Of a DNA stretch of 64,000 nucleotides, positions 9,736 through 19,327 are shown one piece after another. Every line of letters starts with the position of its first letter. The stretch's first letter is position 1. The position numbers and the translations under genes are program-made. The notes under the pieces were generated by a model. The model was given only the letters and a program-made list of their open reading frames with translations. It had not been told where the DNA came from and did not search any database. Origin of the DNA: an uncultured Pontibacter sp. (GTDB lineage: Bacteria > Bacteroidota > Bacteroidia > Cytophagales > Hymenobacteraceae); contig NZ_CANLMZ010000007.1 in the NCBI RefSeq assembly GCF_947492645.1, positions 124,001 through 188,000 of the forward strand, read 5' to 3'.

Positions 9736-11415
9736 ATGAACAAAAGACAAATTTATACTTTAGCATTAGGAGCAGGATGCTTTATCTCCGGCGCCTTCGT
9801 TTCTAAAGTTGCCGATACTAAACTATCAGTAAGCATTGTGCGGGAGGCGCAAAAATTGATAGGGTTAAACTTTACTGATGCCCAGTTAGACTCCACATTA
9901 ACTGACCTGGAGGAGTTTCAGCAAAGCTACGAGTTGCTTAGAAAGCAGCCTTTGCCGAATAGTGTGGCGCCAGCTTTAGCTTTTAACCCTATACCTGTAG
10001 GATATACTTTTGAAAAGCAGAAAGCTAAGTTTGAGGTAGCCAAGCCAAGCAACGTAAAGCTGCCAAAAAATCGCGACGAGCTGGCGTTTTATACTTTACC
10101 GCAACTGGCAGAGCTTATCCGGACAAAACAAATAAGCTCCGAAGACCTTACAAAGTTTTACCTGGAGCGCCTTAAAAAGTATGGTCCAACGCTGGAGTGC
10201 GTTACAACCCTAACAGAAGAGATGGCACTAGAGCAAGCCCGCAAAGCCGACAAAGAAATAAAAGCAGGCAAGTACAAAGGCATACTGCACGGTATACCTT
10301 TCGGAGTAAAAGATCTTTTATCAACCAAGAAGTATAAAACTACCTGGGGTGCTATGCCCTACAAAGACCAGGTGATCGATGAAGATGCTACCGTTGTGCA
10401 GCGGCTTCAGGATGCCGGGGGTGTGCTAGTGGCTAAAATGACACTAGGAGCTTTAGCGATGGGTGATGTATGGTACGGCGGCAAAACACGCTCGCCCTGG
10501 GATGTCAACAAAGGGTCAAGTGGTTCCTCTGCAGGTTCAGCGGCAGCGGTAGCGGCCGGCTTGGTGCCTTATGCCATCGGTACCGAAACGTTGGGTTCTA
10601 TTGTATCCCCCTCAACAGCTTGCGGCACTACAGGGCTTAGGCCAACATTTGGCCGTATAAGCAGGCATGGTGCAATGGCATTAAGCTGGTCTATGGATAA
10701 GATTGGGCCGATTACCCGCTCTGCAGAAGATGCTGCGATTGTGTTTAATGCCATACATGGCCCGGATGGCAAAGATCAGTCAGTTTATGATGTGCCATTT
10801 AACTACAACCCAAGTATAAACCCGAAGAAGCTACGCGTAGGTTACCTAAAAGCTGATTTTGACCGCGACTATGGATTTAAAGAAAACGACGAGGCAACAC
10901 TAGCGGCTTTACGGAAAGCGGGCATAGAGTTGGTGCCGATTGAGTTGCCAGATTTGCCGGCACGCGCGCTAACTTTAACAATATCAGTAGAGGGGGCAGC
11001 TGCCTTTGACGAGCTTACCCGTAGCGGCCGCGATAGCCTTTTAGTGGCGCAGCACAAAAATGCCTGGCCAACTATTTTCAGGGCAGGAAGATTTGTGCCG
11101 GCTGTAGAGTACCTGCAGGCACAGCGTGTAAGAACGCTTTTAGTGCAGCAAATGCAAGAAAAGTTAAAGGATGTAGATGTATACCTGAGTCCATCGTTCG
11201 CCAGCAGTAACCTGGTGGTTACAAACCTGACAGGCCACCCTTGTGTAGTGGTGCCAAACGGTTTCCAGAAAAACGGGATGCCTACAACCATTACTTTTAT
11301 GGGTAAGTTGTTTGGAGAGGCAGAGGCCCTAACCCTGGCAAAGTTTTACCAAAGTATAACCAAGCACCACGAGCAGCACCCAAGTATGGATTTTGCCTCA
11401 AAGAGAAAATCTTAA
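9736..11415 (+). CDS. Exported amidase (amidase signature family)
   Basis: 559 residues, longer than typical amidases because of about 110 N-terminal residues with a hydrophobic export or anchor segment (9-25). The Ser-Ser-Lys triad is visible: K192 in G-V-K-D-L-L, the glycine/serine loop at about 260-268 (G-S-S-G-S-S-A-G-S) and the nucleophile S288 in T-L-G-S-I-V. The last block is usually G-G-S-I-R; the Leu and Val here are unusual. It would hydrolyse an amide, perhaps a C-terminally amidated peptide or amino-acid amide, but the substrate cannot be read. A hairpin follows it, so it looks monocistronic. Confidence 0.85.
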   Translation: MNKRQIYTLALGAGCFISGAFVSKVADTKLSVSIVREAQKLIGLNFTDAQLDSTLTDLEEFQQSYELLRKQPLPNSVAPALAFNPIPVGYTFEKQKAKFEVAKPSNVKLPKNRDELAFYTLPQLAELIRTKQISSEDLTKFYLERLKKYGPTLECVTTLTEEMALEQARKADKEIKAGKYKGILHGIPFGVKDLLSTKKYKTTWGAMPYKDQVIDEDATVVQRLQDAGGVLVAKMTLGALAMGDVWYGGKTRSPWDVNKGSSGSSAGSAAAVAAGLVPYAIGTETLGSIVSPSTACGTTGLRPTFGRISRHGAMALSWSMDKIGPITRSAEDAAIVFNAIHGPDGKDQSVYDVPFNYNPSINPKKLRVGYLKADFDRDYGFKENDEATLAALRKAGIELVPIELPDLPARALTLTISVEGAAAFDELTRSGRDSLLVAQHKNAWPTIFRAGRFVPAVEYLQAQRVRTLLVQQMQEKLKDVDVYLSPSFASSNLVVTNLTGHPCVVVPNGFQKNGMPTTITFMGKLFGEAEALTLAKFYQSITKHHEQHPSMDFASKRKS

Positions 11416-11426
11416 AGTAAACCAGT

Positions 11427-11466
11427 CGCCGGCTACCATACAGCACTAGGGTAGCCGGCGATTTTG
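11427..11466 (+). terminator. Terminator hairpin after amidase
   Basis: An 11-bp GC-rich stem (11427-11437 with 11450-11460) is followed by a short, imperfect T run (ATTTTG). The stem is strong but the tail is weak. Confidence 0.6.
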
Positions 11467-11534
11467 CTTCCTAAAGTATAATCTTTTATTTTGAAGTACA
11501 TTACAGCTACCTAAACCACTATACTAAATCTACA

Positions 11535-13931
11535 ATGCTATTTAAAAGAAAAGCGCTGGCCATACTAAGTTGGCTTATACTATGCGGAGGTGCAGTTCAG
11601 GCCCAGGATGGAAAACTTACCCTAAGCGTAGAAAAAATAATGCGCGACCCGAAATGGATTGGCACATCGCCAAGCAATGTTTTCTGGTCTGAGGACGGTA
11701 AGAAGGTATACTTCTATTGGAACCCTGAAGGAAGCCGCAGCGACTCGCTTTACAGCGCTAGTGCCGATGGAAAAAACATACAGAAGGTAAGTGCCAGGGA
11801 GCGCAGAAATTTACCTGCTCAAAACGGAGCCTATAACCTGGCGCAAACTAAAAAGGTGTACGAGAAAAACGGTGACATCTTTCTATATGACGTTAAGAAT
11901 GGCAAAGTGCAGCAGGTAACCAATACGGTAGAAAGGGAGAGCAGCCCTGCATTCAGCAACAATGAGCAGAAGGTTACCTATATAAAAGACAGTAATTTAT
12001 ATGCCTGGAGTATTACAAATGGCCAGACAATACAATTAACAGACTTTAAAAAGGGGCGCAAGCCAGCAGGAGAGGGCAAAAATGAGCAGCGTGACTGGCT
12101 GAAAGAACAACAGTTGTCTTTACTTCAGATTGTAAAAGAGCGTGAAGAGGCCAAGGAACAACAGCAGAAGCAGCGCTTAGCCGATGCGCCTGCCAGACCG
12201 AAGGAAATCTACATCGAAGATAAATTCGTGAACAGCCTTACCCTAAGCCCAGACGAGCGTTTTATTACGTATCAGCTTATAACGCGCCCTAAAAACAGTA
12301 AGGTAGCGATTGTACCCGATTATGTTACATCGTCTGGTTATACAGAAGACATAAATACACGCACAAAGGTTGGAGATGCCCAAAACACGTACGAGTTTTT
12401 TGTGTACGATACCAAACGCGATACAGCCTTTGCTGTGTTGATGAAAGATGTGGAAGGTATTTATGACCGGCCTGCTTACTTAACAGAAAAAGAGGCCAAA
12501 GCAAGTGCAACCAAATCAGCTGATGCCAATTCTAAAAAAGCAGAATTGCGTGCTGCGGCTATTTATGGGCCCATCTGGTCTGAAGATGGCAAGCATGCTG
12601 TAGTAGTGGCAAGAGCCCAGGATAACAAAGACCGCTGGATATTAAAGTTAGATCCTGCAACAGGTAAACTTAGCTTACTGGACCGCCAGCACGATGAGGC
12701 ATGGATAAGTGGACCTGGTATAGGCTACGGTACAGGCGATATAGGCTGGATGGCTGATAACGAAAACATCTGGTTTCATTCTGAAGAAAGCGGATACTCG
12801 CACCTGTATGCATTAGATGTGAATACAGGCAAAAAGAAAGCCCTTACAAGCGGTAAGTTTGAGGTGTCGGAAGTGCGCATGTCTGATGACAAAAAGAACT
12901 TTTACTTTACGGCAAATAAAGTGCACCCAGGTATAAAACATTTTTACCGTATGCCGGTAAAAGGCGGCGAAATGGTGCAGCTTACAAGTATGAAAGGTGC
13001 CCATGAAGTGCAGCTGTCTCCTGATGAGAAAACTTTAGCAGTACGTTACTCTGCTAGCAACAAGCCATGGGAATTGTATGTGATGGATAACAAAAAAGGA
13101 GCCAGGCCGAAGCAGGTAACAAGTTCTTTAACAGACGAGTTTAAATCCTATAACTGGCGCGAACCGGAGGTGATAACCTTTAAGGCACAGGATGGCATGG
13201 ATGTATATGCCCGCCTTTACCAACCTGAGAACGCACAGAAGAACGGGCCTGCTGTGATCTTTGTACACGGCGCAGGTTACCTGCAAAACGCCCACCAATG
13301 GTGGAGTACATATTTTAGAGAGTACATGTTCCACAACTTTTTGGTAGATCAGGGTTATACGGTGCTGGACATAGATTATAGAGGCAGCGCCGGCTACGGC
13401 CGCGATGTACGCACAGGCATTTACCGCTTTATGGGTGGTAAAGACCTGAGTGATCACGTAGACGGGGCGAAGCACCTGGTAGAGAAGTATAACGTTGACC
13501 CTAAAAAGATAGGTATCTATGGCGGGTCTTATGGTGGCTTTATAACCTTGATGGCCATGTTTACAGAGCCGGATGTTTTCGCGGCAGGAGCGGCGCTTCG
13601 CTCTGTAACAGACTGGGCTCACTACAACCACGGCTATACTTCTAACATTCTTAACACACCATACACGGATAGCACGGCCTATGCTAAAAGCTCTCCTATA
13701 TACTACGCGGAAGGCTTGAAAGGTGCTTTATTGATTTGCCATGGCATGGTAGATACAAATGTGCACTTTCAGGATGTTGTGCGTTTATCACAGCGCCTGA
13801 TTGAGCTTGGAAAAGATAATTGGGAACTGGCAGTATACCCTGTTGAAGATCATGGATTTGTAGAACCAGCAAGTTGGACAGACGAGTATAAGCGCATTTT
13901 TAAATTATTTGAGAAGAATCTTAAAAAATAA
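11535..13931 (+). CDS. S9 family peptidase (prolyl oligopeptidase / DPP IV-type)
   Basis: 798 residues with a signal peptide (1-23, ending V-Q-A-Q). The N-terminal half is a WD/PD40-like beta-propeller; the C-terminal half is an alpha/beta hydrolase with the triad S665 (G-G-S-Y-G-G), D740 (M-V-D-T-N-V-H) and H773 (E-D-H-G-F). These enzymes cleave short peptides, often after proline or as dipeptidyl peptidases, in the periplasm. A lysine/glutamine-rich charged stretch near residues 190-220 looks like a propeller insertion. Its place between two SusCD pairs suggests that it processes imported peptides. It has its own terminator. Confidence 0.92.
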   Translation: MLFKRKALAILSWLILCGGAVQAQDGKLTLSVEKIMRDPKWIGTSPSNVFWSEDGKKVYFYWNPEGSRSDSLYSASADGKNIQKVSARERRNLPAQNGAYNLAQTKKVYEKNGDIFLYDVKNGKVQQVTNTVERESSPAFSNNEQKVTYIKDSNLYAWSITNGQTIQLTDFKKGRKPAGEGKNEQRDWLKEQQLSLLQIVKEREEAKEQQQKQRLADAPARPKEIYIEDKFVNSLTLSPDERFITYQLITRPKNSKVAIVPDYVTSSGYTEDINTRTKVGDAQNTYEFFVYDTKRDTAFAVLMKDVEGIYDRPAYLTEKEAKASATKSADANSKKAELRAAAIYGPIWSEDGKHAVVVARAQDNKDRWILKLDPATGKLSLLDRQHDEAWISGPGIGYGTGDIGWMADNENIWFHSEESGYSHLYALDVNTGKKKALTSGKFEVSEVRMSDDKKNFYFTANKVHPGIKHFYRMPVKGGEMVQLTSMKGAHEVQLSPDEKTLAVRYSASNKPWELYVMDNKKGARPKQVTSSLTDEFKSYNWREPEVITFKAQDGMDVYARLYQPENAQKNGPAVIFVHGAGYLQNAHQWWSTYFREYMFHNFLVDQGYTVLDIDYRGSAGYGRDVRTGIYRFMGGKDLSDHVDGAKHLVEKYNVDPKKIGIYGGSYGGFITLMAMFTEPDVFAAGAALRSVTDWAHYNHGYTSNILNTPYTDSTAYAKSSPIYYAEGLKGALLICHGMVDTNVHFQDVVRLSQRLIELGKDNWELAVYPVEDHGFVEPASWTDEYKRIFKLFEKNLKK

Positions 13932-13954
13932 ACTTTAAAAAAGCCTTTAACGGT

Positions 13955-13994
13955 AATTAGCGCAGAAAGTTAACTTTTGCGCTAATTTTTTTTA
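13955..13994 (+). terminator. Intrinsic terminator after S9 peptidase
   Basis: AATTAGCGCA (13955-13964) pairs with TGCGCTAATT (13978-13987), with an inner self-complementary AAAGTTAACTTT, and a T run follows. Confidence 0.8.
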
Positions 13995-14304
13995 TTATAC
14001 TTTTCAAATATGGAAGTTTGTGATAGCGTCTAAACATAGGATGTATGAATGCTCTAAACAGGTTTACTCATTTCATTTTAGCTATATGCGTTAACTCGTA
14101 TTTTATTGTATTATATTTAATGCTTGCTTGCAATCTCCTTAAATTACAACTATTTAGTGTTTAGACTTTGTCTTTGAACCATAAAATAGGGAGAAACAAA
14201 GTATATTTTGGCTTTGCTATATAGCGGAAAATGATTGTTGTAAATTACCGTTACAGGTGTTTTAAAGCAGTTTTGAGAGGTTAATTTATTTTAAGATAAA
14301 AATT
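13995..14304 (+). other. AT-rich non-coding leader region of SusCD operon 2
   Basis: About 310 bases with no coding frame. Very AT-rich throughout, similar in character to the region before SusCD operon 1. Apart from the promoter that starts at its right end, I recognise no operator, RNA element or repeat. Confidence 0.5.
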
Positions 14305-14333
14305 TTTGCATACCAGAATTCAAGATATATTTG
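14305..14333 (+). promoter_or_regulatory. Bacteroidota-type promoter for SusCD operon 2
   Basis: TTTG at 14305-14308 and TATATTTG at 14326-14333, spaced 17 bases. The -7 element covers the TTG at 14331 that begins the longest open frame, which is why the SusC start is placed at the ATG at 14376. Confidence 0.7.
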
Positions 14334-14375
14334 GGGACAATTAAAATCTATCTAACCAATTATCTAATCTACTTT

Positions 14376-17300
14376 ATGAGAAAATTTTTATTTATGGGCT
14401 TGGCTCTGTTACTAACGCTAACAAATTTAGCGTTCGGACAAAGTCGAGCTATCTCAGGGAAAGTTACTGACGCTGGGAATGGTCAGCCTTTACCAGGAGT
14501 AAACGTAGTTGTTAAAGGAACAACTACTGGAACATTTACCTCTGGTGACGGAAGTTATACTGTTAACGTGCCGTCTGACAATGCTGTGATTTTGTACTCA
14601 TTCTTGGGTTACGTTCAGCAGGAAATCAGTACAGCCGGTAAGACAAGTATAAATGTGCAACTGAAGGAAGATACCAAGACGCTTTCTGAAGTTGTTATTA
14701 CTAGCTACGGCGTGCAGGAAAAGAAAGAAGTTGCAGGGGCAACTGCTCAAATCAAAGGTGCTGTCATTGAAAACAATCCAGTACAAAGCTTTGATAAAGC
14801 TATTCAAGGTCGTCTTGCTGGCGTTCAGGTTTCATCTACTACGGGTGTGCCAGGTGGTTCTGTCCAAATCAGAATACGTGGTGTCGGCTCTATCAACGGT
14901 AGCAATGATCCTCTTTACATCATCGATGGTGTTCAGGTAAACTCAGGAGACAGATCTCGTATCATGTCTTCGTCTAACGCATTAAGTGCGCTTAACCCTA
15001 ATGACATCGAGTCTATTGACGTTTTAAAAGATGCTGCTGCTGCTTCTATCTATGGCGCTCAGGCTGCTAATGGTGTAGTTATTATCACAACAAAACGTGG
15101 TAAGGGTGGTAAAACTAAATTCAATTTTGGTGCTTACACCGGTTTTAACCAGGTTATCAAAGAAATTGATGTATTAACAGGTCCTCAATATGAGCAGTTA
15201 AGCCGCGAAGCTGTAGGTAACCGCTACGGCTATAATTCAAAAACATACAAAGACTGGGTAGCTAGTCGAGTTAACCCTGAGAACGCTCCTACATATGACT
15301 GGCAGGATGCTGTGTTTCGTAATGGAGCAATTCGCAACTTTGACCTTTCTGCTTCTGGTGGTAGTGATAAAACTAATTTCTTTGTTTCTGGTGCTTACAA
15401 CTTTACTGAAGGTCCTGTTATTTCTTCTGACTTTGAGCGCGGTTCAATGAGAATAAACTTAGATCATAAGGTTAATGATAAGTTATCATTCAACACAAGC
15501 TTGAATCTAAGTACTTTCACTCAAAATGGTGTTACATCTGGTGGTGCGTTCTCTAACCCGAACAGATCTGCGATGCTAATGGTGCCTACTAACCCAATTT
15601 ACAACGAAGACGGTACTTATAATCAGAATTTAGAAGGCTCATACAATAACAACGTTTTAATGACTGCTAACTATGATCAAATAAAAGGTACAACAAATCA
15701 GGCGGTTGGTAACTTTGGTGCAGCTTATGAAATCATCCCAGGCTTACTTTTCAGATCATCCTTCAAAGTTGATTACTTTGACTTGATGGAGGATAGGTAT
15801 TATGATCCACGTACTCGTGATGGTTCATCTACAAAAGGTAGTGCTTATGCTTATAGTACACGTGGAGTAAACTGGCAAACGTCTCAAACGTTAAATTTCA
15901 ACAAAACAGTTAACTCAATTCACAGCATAAGTGCATTAGCAGGTGTTGAGTACAGAAATGATGTAAATACTACTATTTCGGCAGGCGGTCAGGGCTTTCC
16001 TAACGAACTGTTTAAAACGCTGCAGTCTGCTGCAACCCCAACTGAAGTTAGTGCAAACTATACTCAATTTAAGCTATTTGGTGTGTTCGGTCGCTTTAAC
16101 TATGTGCTAAAAGACCGTTACATTGCTGGTGTAACACTTCGATATGATGGCTCTTCTCGTTTTGGAGATGATGTAAAGTATGGTCTGTTCCCTGCAGCTT
16201 CTCTTGCTTATCGTATCTCAGAAGAAGAGTTCATGAACCAGTTTGAGTTTGTTGATGAGTTGAAGTTACGTGCAAGCTACGGTGTAACAGGTAATACAAA
16301 TGGTATAAGCAACTTTGCCAGCAGAGGCTTGTTTGGTACAGCTGGAGAGTATAATGGTTTAGCTGGTATCGGTCCATCTCAGTTAGCAAATACTGAACTG
16401 ACTTGGGAAGAGAACCGCTCAATGAACTTTGGTATTGATTATACTTTGTTTAACGGCCGTATACGTGGTGCAGCTGATTACTTTATCAGTAACCGAGAAA
16501 AGCTCCTGCTGGATAGAACACTACCTGCCTCTAGCGGTTTCTACAATATTACTCAAAACGTTGGTGCAACTCAAAACAAAGGTATTGAGTTAGAAATTTC
16601 TACTGTAAATGTTGATGCTGGTGGCTTTAAATGGGTAACAGATTTTAACATCAGCTTTATCAAGAACGAAGTTACTAAGTTGTTAGATGGACAGAACAGT
16701 ATCGGTACATCTACTGTAGTTGGCCGTCCTTTGGGATCAATTCTGACTTATCGTTATGCCGGTGTAAACCCAGCTGATGGTAGAGCTATGTGGTACGATG
16801 ATAAAGGTGAAATTACTTACTCAGTAGCCACTAAAGACAGAGCATATATTGGTACAACGCAGCCAGACTATTTTGGTGGTTTCACAAGCACATTCTCTTA
16901 TAAAGGACTGGAGCTTTCAGGCTTCTTCCAGTATCAAGTTGGTAACCTTGTGTTAAACCAAGATGGTATATTTATGTCTCGTTCTGGCAGTACAGTAGAC
17001 CGGAACCAGTACGCAAGCATGATGGACAGATGGACTAAGCCTGGCGATATTACAAGTGTGCCAAAGCCTTGGTATGGTGGTAGCAACGTAGGCCCTGAGC
17101 CGGGTACAACAGTAGCTACTTCATCATTGTATGCCTTATCTGACAGATTCTACGAAGATGGTTCATACATTCGCTTAAAGCAGTTAATGTTGTCTTATAA
17201 CCTGCCAGCATCTTTAACGCAACTTGCCAGACTAAACAATGTTAAGGTGTATGCTCAAGCAAATAACCTTTGGACTCTAACAGAATACACAGGTTATGAT

Positions 17301-17384
17301 CCAGAGTTTGTTAACTCTAGCGGTGACTATGGTGTGTACCCTCAGAGCAAGAGCTACACAGTAGGTATTAATGTAGGTTTCTAA
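14376..17384 (+). CDS. SusC/RagA-family TonB-linked outer membrane transporter (locus 2)
   Basis: 1002 residues from the ATG at 14376, which starts a proper signal peptide (M-R-K-F-L-F to L-A-F-G-Q). Same domain order as locus 1: carboxypeptidase-like domain with I-S-G-K-V and L-P-G-V-N, TonB plug with N-D-P-L-Y-I-I-D-G-V, then the barrel ending in V-G-F. It is related to the first SusC in the N-terminal and plug regions but differs across the barrel, so the two probably take different ligands. The SusD partner starts 18 bases downstream. Confidence 0.93.
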   Translation: MRKFLFMGLALLLTLTNLAFGQSRAISGKVTDAGNGQPLPGVNVVVKGTTTGTFTSGDGSYTVNVPSDNAVILYSFLGYVQQEISTAGKTSINVQLKEDTKTLSEVVITSYGVQEKKEVAGATAQIKGAVIENNPVQSFDKAIQGRLAGVQVSSTTGVPGGSVQIRIRGVGSINGSNDPLYIIDGVQVNSGDRSRIMSSSNALSALNPNDIESIDVLKDAAAASIYGAQAANGVVIITTKRGKGGKTKFNFGAYTGFNQVIKEIDVLTGPQYEQLSREAVGNRYGYNSKTYKDWVASRVNPENAPTYDWQDAVFRNGAIRNFDLSASGGSDKTNFFVSGAYNFTEGPVISSDFERGSMRINLDHKVNDKLSFNTSLNLSTFTQNGVTSGGAFSNPNRSAMLMVPTNPIYNEDGTYNQNLEGSYNNNVLMTANYDQIKGTTNQAVGNFGAAYEIIPGLLFRSSFKVDYFDLMEDRYYDPRTRDGSSTKGSAYAYSTRGVNWQTSQTLNFNKTVNSIHSISALAGVEYRNDVNTTISAGGQGFPNELFKTLQSAATPTEVSANYTQFKLFGVFGRFNYVLKDRYIAGVTLRYDGSSRFGDDVKYGLFPAASLAYRISEEEFMNQFEFVDELKLRASYGVTGNTNGISNFASRGLFGTAGEYNGLAGIGPSQLANTELTWEENRSMNFGIDYTLFNGRIRGAADYFISNREKLLLDRTLPASSGFYNITQNVGATQNKGIELEISTVNVDAGGFKWVTDFNISFIKNEVTKLLDGQNSIGTSTVVGRPLGSILTYRYAGVNPADGRAMWYDDKGEITYSVATKDRAYIGTTQPDYFGGFTSTFSYKGLELSGFFQYQVGNLVLNQDGIFMSRSGSTVDRNQYASMMDRWTKPGDITSVPKPWYGGSNVGPEPGTTVATSSLYALSDRFYEDGSYIRLKQLMLSYNLPASLTQLARLNNVKVYAQANNLWTLTEYTGYDPEFVNSSGDYGVYPQSKSYTVGINVGF

Positions 17385-17402
17385 TTTTACAGAACATTAA
17401 CA

Positions 17403-18818
17403 ATGAATAAGAATATTTTAACATATATTTTGCTTGGCACATTGACGTTTGGGGCATCTTCATGCGAGGATATCCTAGACACAGAGCCTAAGCAATCAGT
17501 ATCTACAGAGGTTGCACTTAATACTTATACAGGTGCTAACTCTACATTGATAGGTGCTTACAACGGACTGCAGAATATAGGGTACTATGGCCGTGACTTT
17601 GTAGTAATTTCTGAGGTGCTTTCAGATAATATGAAAGTAACGCTTGCAAACTCTAACAGATTTGTAGGTCAGTATAATAACACACAGAATTCTCATTTTG
17701 CGTTATGGAGAGGTGCAGATTATAATGCTTATGGCACAATTAACATGCTGAACAATGTTATTGCTGCTGTTGATAATTTAAAAGATGCTTCTGAAGAACA
17801 GAAGAGCCGTTTAAAAGGAGAAGCTTTGTTTCTTAGAGGCCTTAGCTATTTTGATCTTGCAAGAGTATATGGTTATGAACCAGGAAAAGAAGTAGAAGGT
17901 TGGAATCAAAGTGTGCCGTTAATATTAGCTCCTACTGATAAGTTTGAAGCTGTAACATATCCAGCTAGAAATACTAATAGTGAAGTTTATGCCCAAGTGA
18001 TCAAGGATCTGAATGATGCAGCAGGCTTACTTGGAGCAGCAGACTATCCTACTCGTGCTACTAGTGTGGCTGCACATGCTTTGTTATCAAGAGTTTATCT
18101 TTATATTGGTGAGTGGCAAAAGGCAGTTGATGCAGCTGATATTGTTATCAATGCAAGAGGAAGTTCACTAGTAACTGATCCAACTAAGTATGCTACAATA
18201 TTCAAGAGTGCTACAAGCCCTGAGTCAATATTTGAATTGAACTTTGAGTCAAATGAAAATCAATTGTCTAATTCAATTCAGTCGATTTACATGCGCAACG
18301 GCAATGATCCAAATGGCGCAGGTTATGGTGATTTAGTGCCAACTGAAAACTTGCTAGCTGATTACGAGCAAAATGATGCACGTAAGAGCTTACTAGTTCC
18401 TGTTAAAAAAGGAAGCGAAAACGTTTTCTGGAACCAGAAGTATGCAGGAAGCAAAGGTGCCTATGGTCTTGATAATATCAAAATTATCAGAATTGCAGAA
18501 GTATATTTAAACAGAGCTGAGGCATTGGCAGAACTAAGCAGACTTGAGGATGCTCGTAAAGACCTTAACAAGATTCGCTCTAGAGCAGGTTTAGCTGTAT
18601 CTACTACAGACTCAAAAGCAGAATTGATTGCAGAGGTTTTAAAGGAAAGACGTGTTGAACTTGCTTATGAAGGACACAGATGGTTTGATCTTAAGAGAAG
18701 AGCTTTAACAGCAACAAAAGCTCCAGAAGTTCCTTATACAGATTATCGTATACTAGCGAACATCCCAACTCTTGAGATTGATACTAATCCTAACATTAAG
18801 CCGAATCCTAAATATTAA
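17403..18818 (+). CDS. SusD/RagB-family nutrient-binding outer membrane lipoprotein (locus 2)
   Basis: 471 residues. Lipobox G-A-S-S-C (Cys 21) followed by E-D-I-L-D-T-E-P, a common SusD start. The TPR-like core includes L-R-G-L-S-Y-F-D-L-A-R-V-Y-G and, near the end, L-K-E-R-R-V-E-L-A-Y-E-G-H-R-W-F-D-L-K-R, the strongest SusD signature. It should lie on the cell surface over the SusC barrel. The third gene of the operon begins 12 bases later, unlike locus 1. Confidence 0.93.
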   Translation: MNKNILTYILLGTLTFGASSCEDILDTEPKQSVSTEVALNTYTGANSTLIGAYNGLQNIGYYGRDFVVISEVLSDNMKVTLANSNRFVGQYNNTQNSHFALWRGADYNAYGTINMLNNVIAAVDNLKDASEEQKSRLKGEALFLRGLSYFDLARVYGYEPGKEVEGWNQSVPLILAPTDKFEAVTYPARNTNSEVYAQVIKDLNDAAGLLGAADYPTRATSVAAHALLSRVYLYIGEWQKAVDAADIVINARGSSLVTDPTKYATIFKSATSPESIFELNFESNENQLSNSIQSIYMRNGNDPNGAGYGDLVPTENLLADYEQNDARKSLLVPVKKGSENVFWNQKYAGSKGAYGLDNIKIIRIAEVYLNRAEALAELSRLEDARKDLNKIRSRAGLAVSTTDSKAELIAEVLKERRVELAYEGHRWFDLKRRALTATKAPEVPYTDYRILANIPTLEIDTNPNIKPNPKY

Positions 18819-18830
18819 TAGTCGATAATA

Positions 18831-19259
18831 ATGAAGAAGAATTATATATATATACTGCTGCTTTCTGTGGTGGTGAGTTTGTCCTCTTGCTTCGATGATA
18901 ACGAAACAGCATATGAGGGTCCGCTTCAAGTTGAATTTCCATTAGCTACTAAAACGGTAATAGTAGGATCTGCAGCTAAAGTGGATAGTATAAAAGTTCA
19001 ATTAATTGGACCTCAGCAAGCTGCTCCGCTTGAAGGAAAGTTTAAAGTAGTTGAAGGGACTACTGCTATTGAAGGGACAAGTTACACGTTTGCTACCGCT
19101 GGTAAATTTACTGTAGCAGCAAATAGTAGCTTTGGCTATATTGTTGTTAACTTGCCTAAATCTGGTAGTTCTTCAGTTTTAAAGCTTGAATTAGAAGATA
19201 GTGATAAGCTTAAAGCTGCATCTAACTACAAGAAGTTAACATATAATATCAAACCATAA
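18831..19259 (+). CDS. Small SusE-position lipoprotein, DUF4843/Calx-beta-like
   Basis: 142 residues. Lipoprotein signal with L-S-S-C (Cys 20) followed by F-D-D-N-E. The mature part begins Y-E-G-P-L-Q-V-E-F and is predicted all-beta with alternating hydrophobic residues, as in the DUF4843/DUF1735 domains often found third in SusCD operons. It may be an accessory surface binding protein. The exact family is a guess from the start motif and position. The final codons and stop lie inside the left arm of the 34-bp inverted repeat that ends the operon. Confidence 0.65.
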   Translation: MKKNYIYILLLSVVVSLSSCFDDNETAYEGPLQVEFPLATKTVIVGSAAKVDSIKVQLIGPQQAAPLEGKFKVVEGTTAIEGTSYTFATAGKFTVAANSSFGYIVVNLPKSGSSSVLKLELEDSDKLKAASNYKKLTYNIKP

Positions 19260-19316
19260 GTATAAAAAAAGGCAGAGCATTAGCTCTGCCTTTTTTTATA
19301 CTTATGGTTTGATATT
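19245..19316. terminator. Bidirectional terminator with 34-bp perfect stem
   Basis: 19245-19278 pairs without mismatch to 19283-19316 around the loop ATTA. The A run on one side and T run on the other would end transcription of both the SusCD operon 2 (plus) and the converging PAP2 gene (minus). The left arm includes the last codons of the lipoprotein gene. Confidence 0.9.
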
Positions 19317-19327
19317 CACTAGCTCTT

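Noticed and set aside
12325..13631. Several minus-strand frames across the S9 peptidase gene
   Set aside because: They are mirror frames of a gene with clear catalytic motifs on the plus strand, and have no domain of their own.
14331..14375. Upstream extension of SusC locus 2 from a TTG
   Set aside because: The TTG is inside the predicted -7 element and the signal peptide starts at the ATG at 14376.
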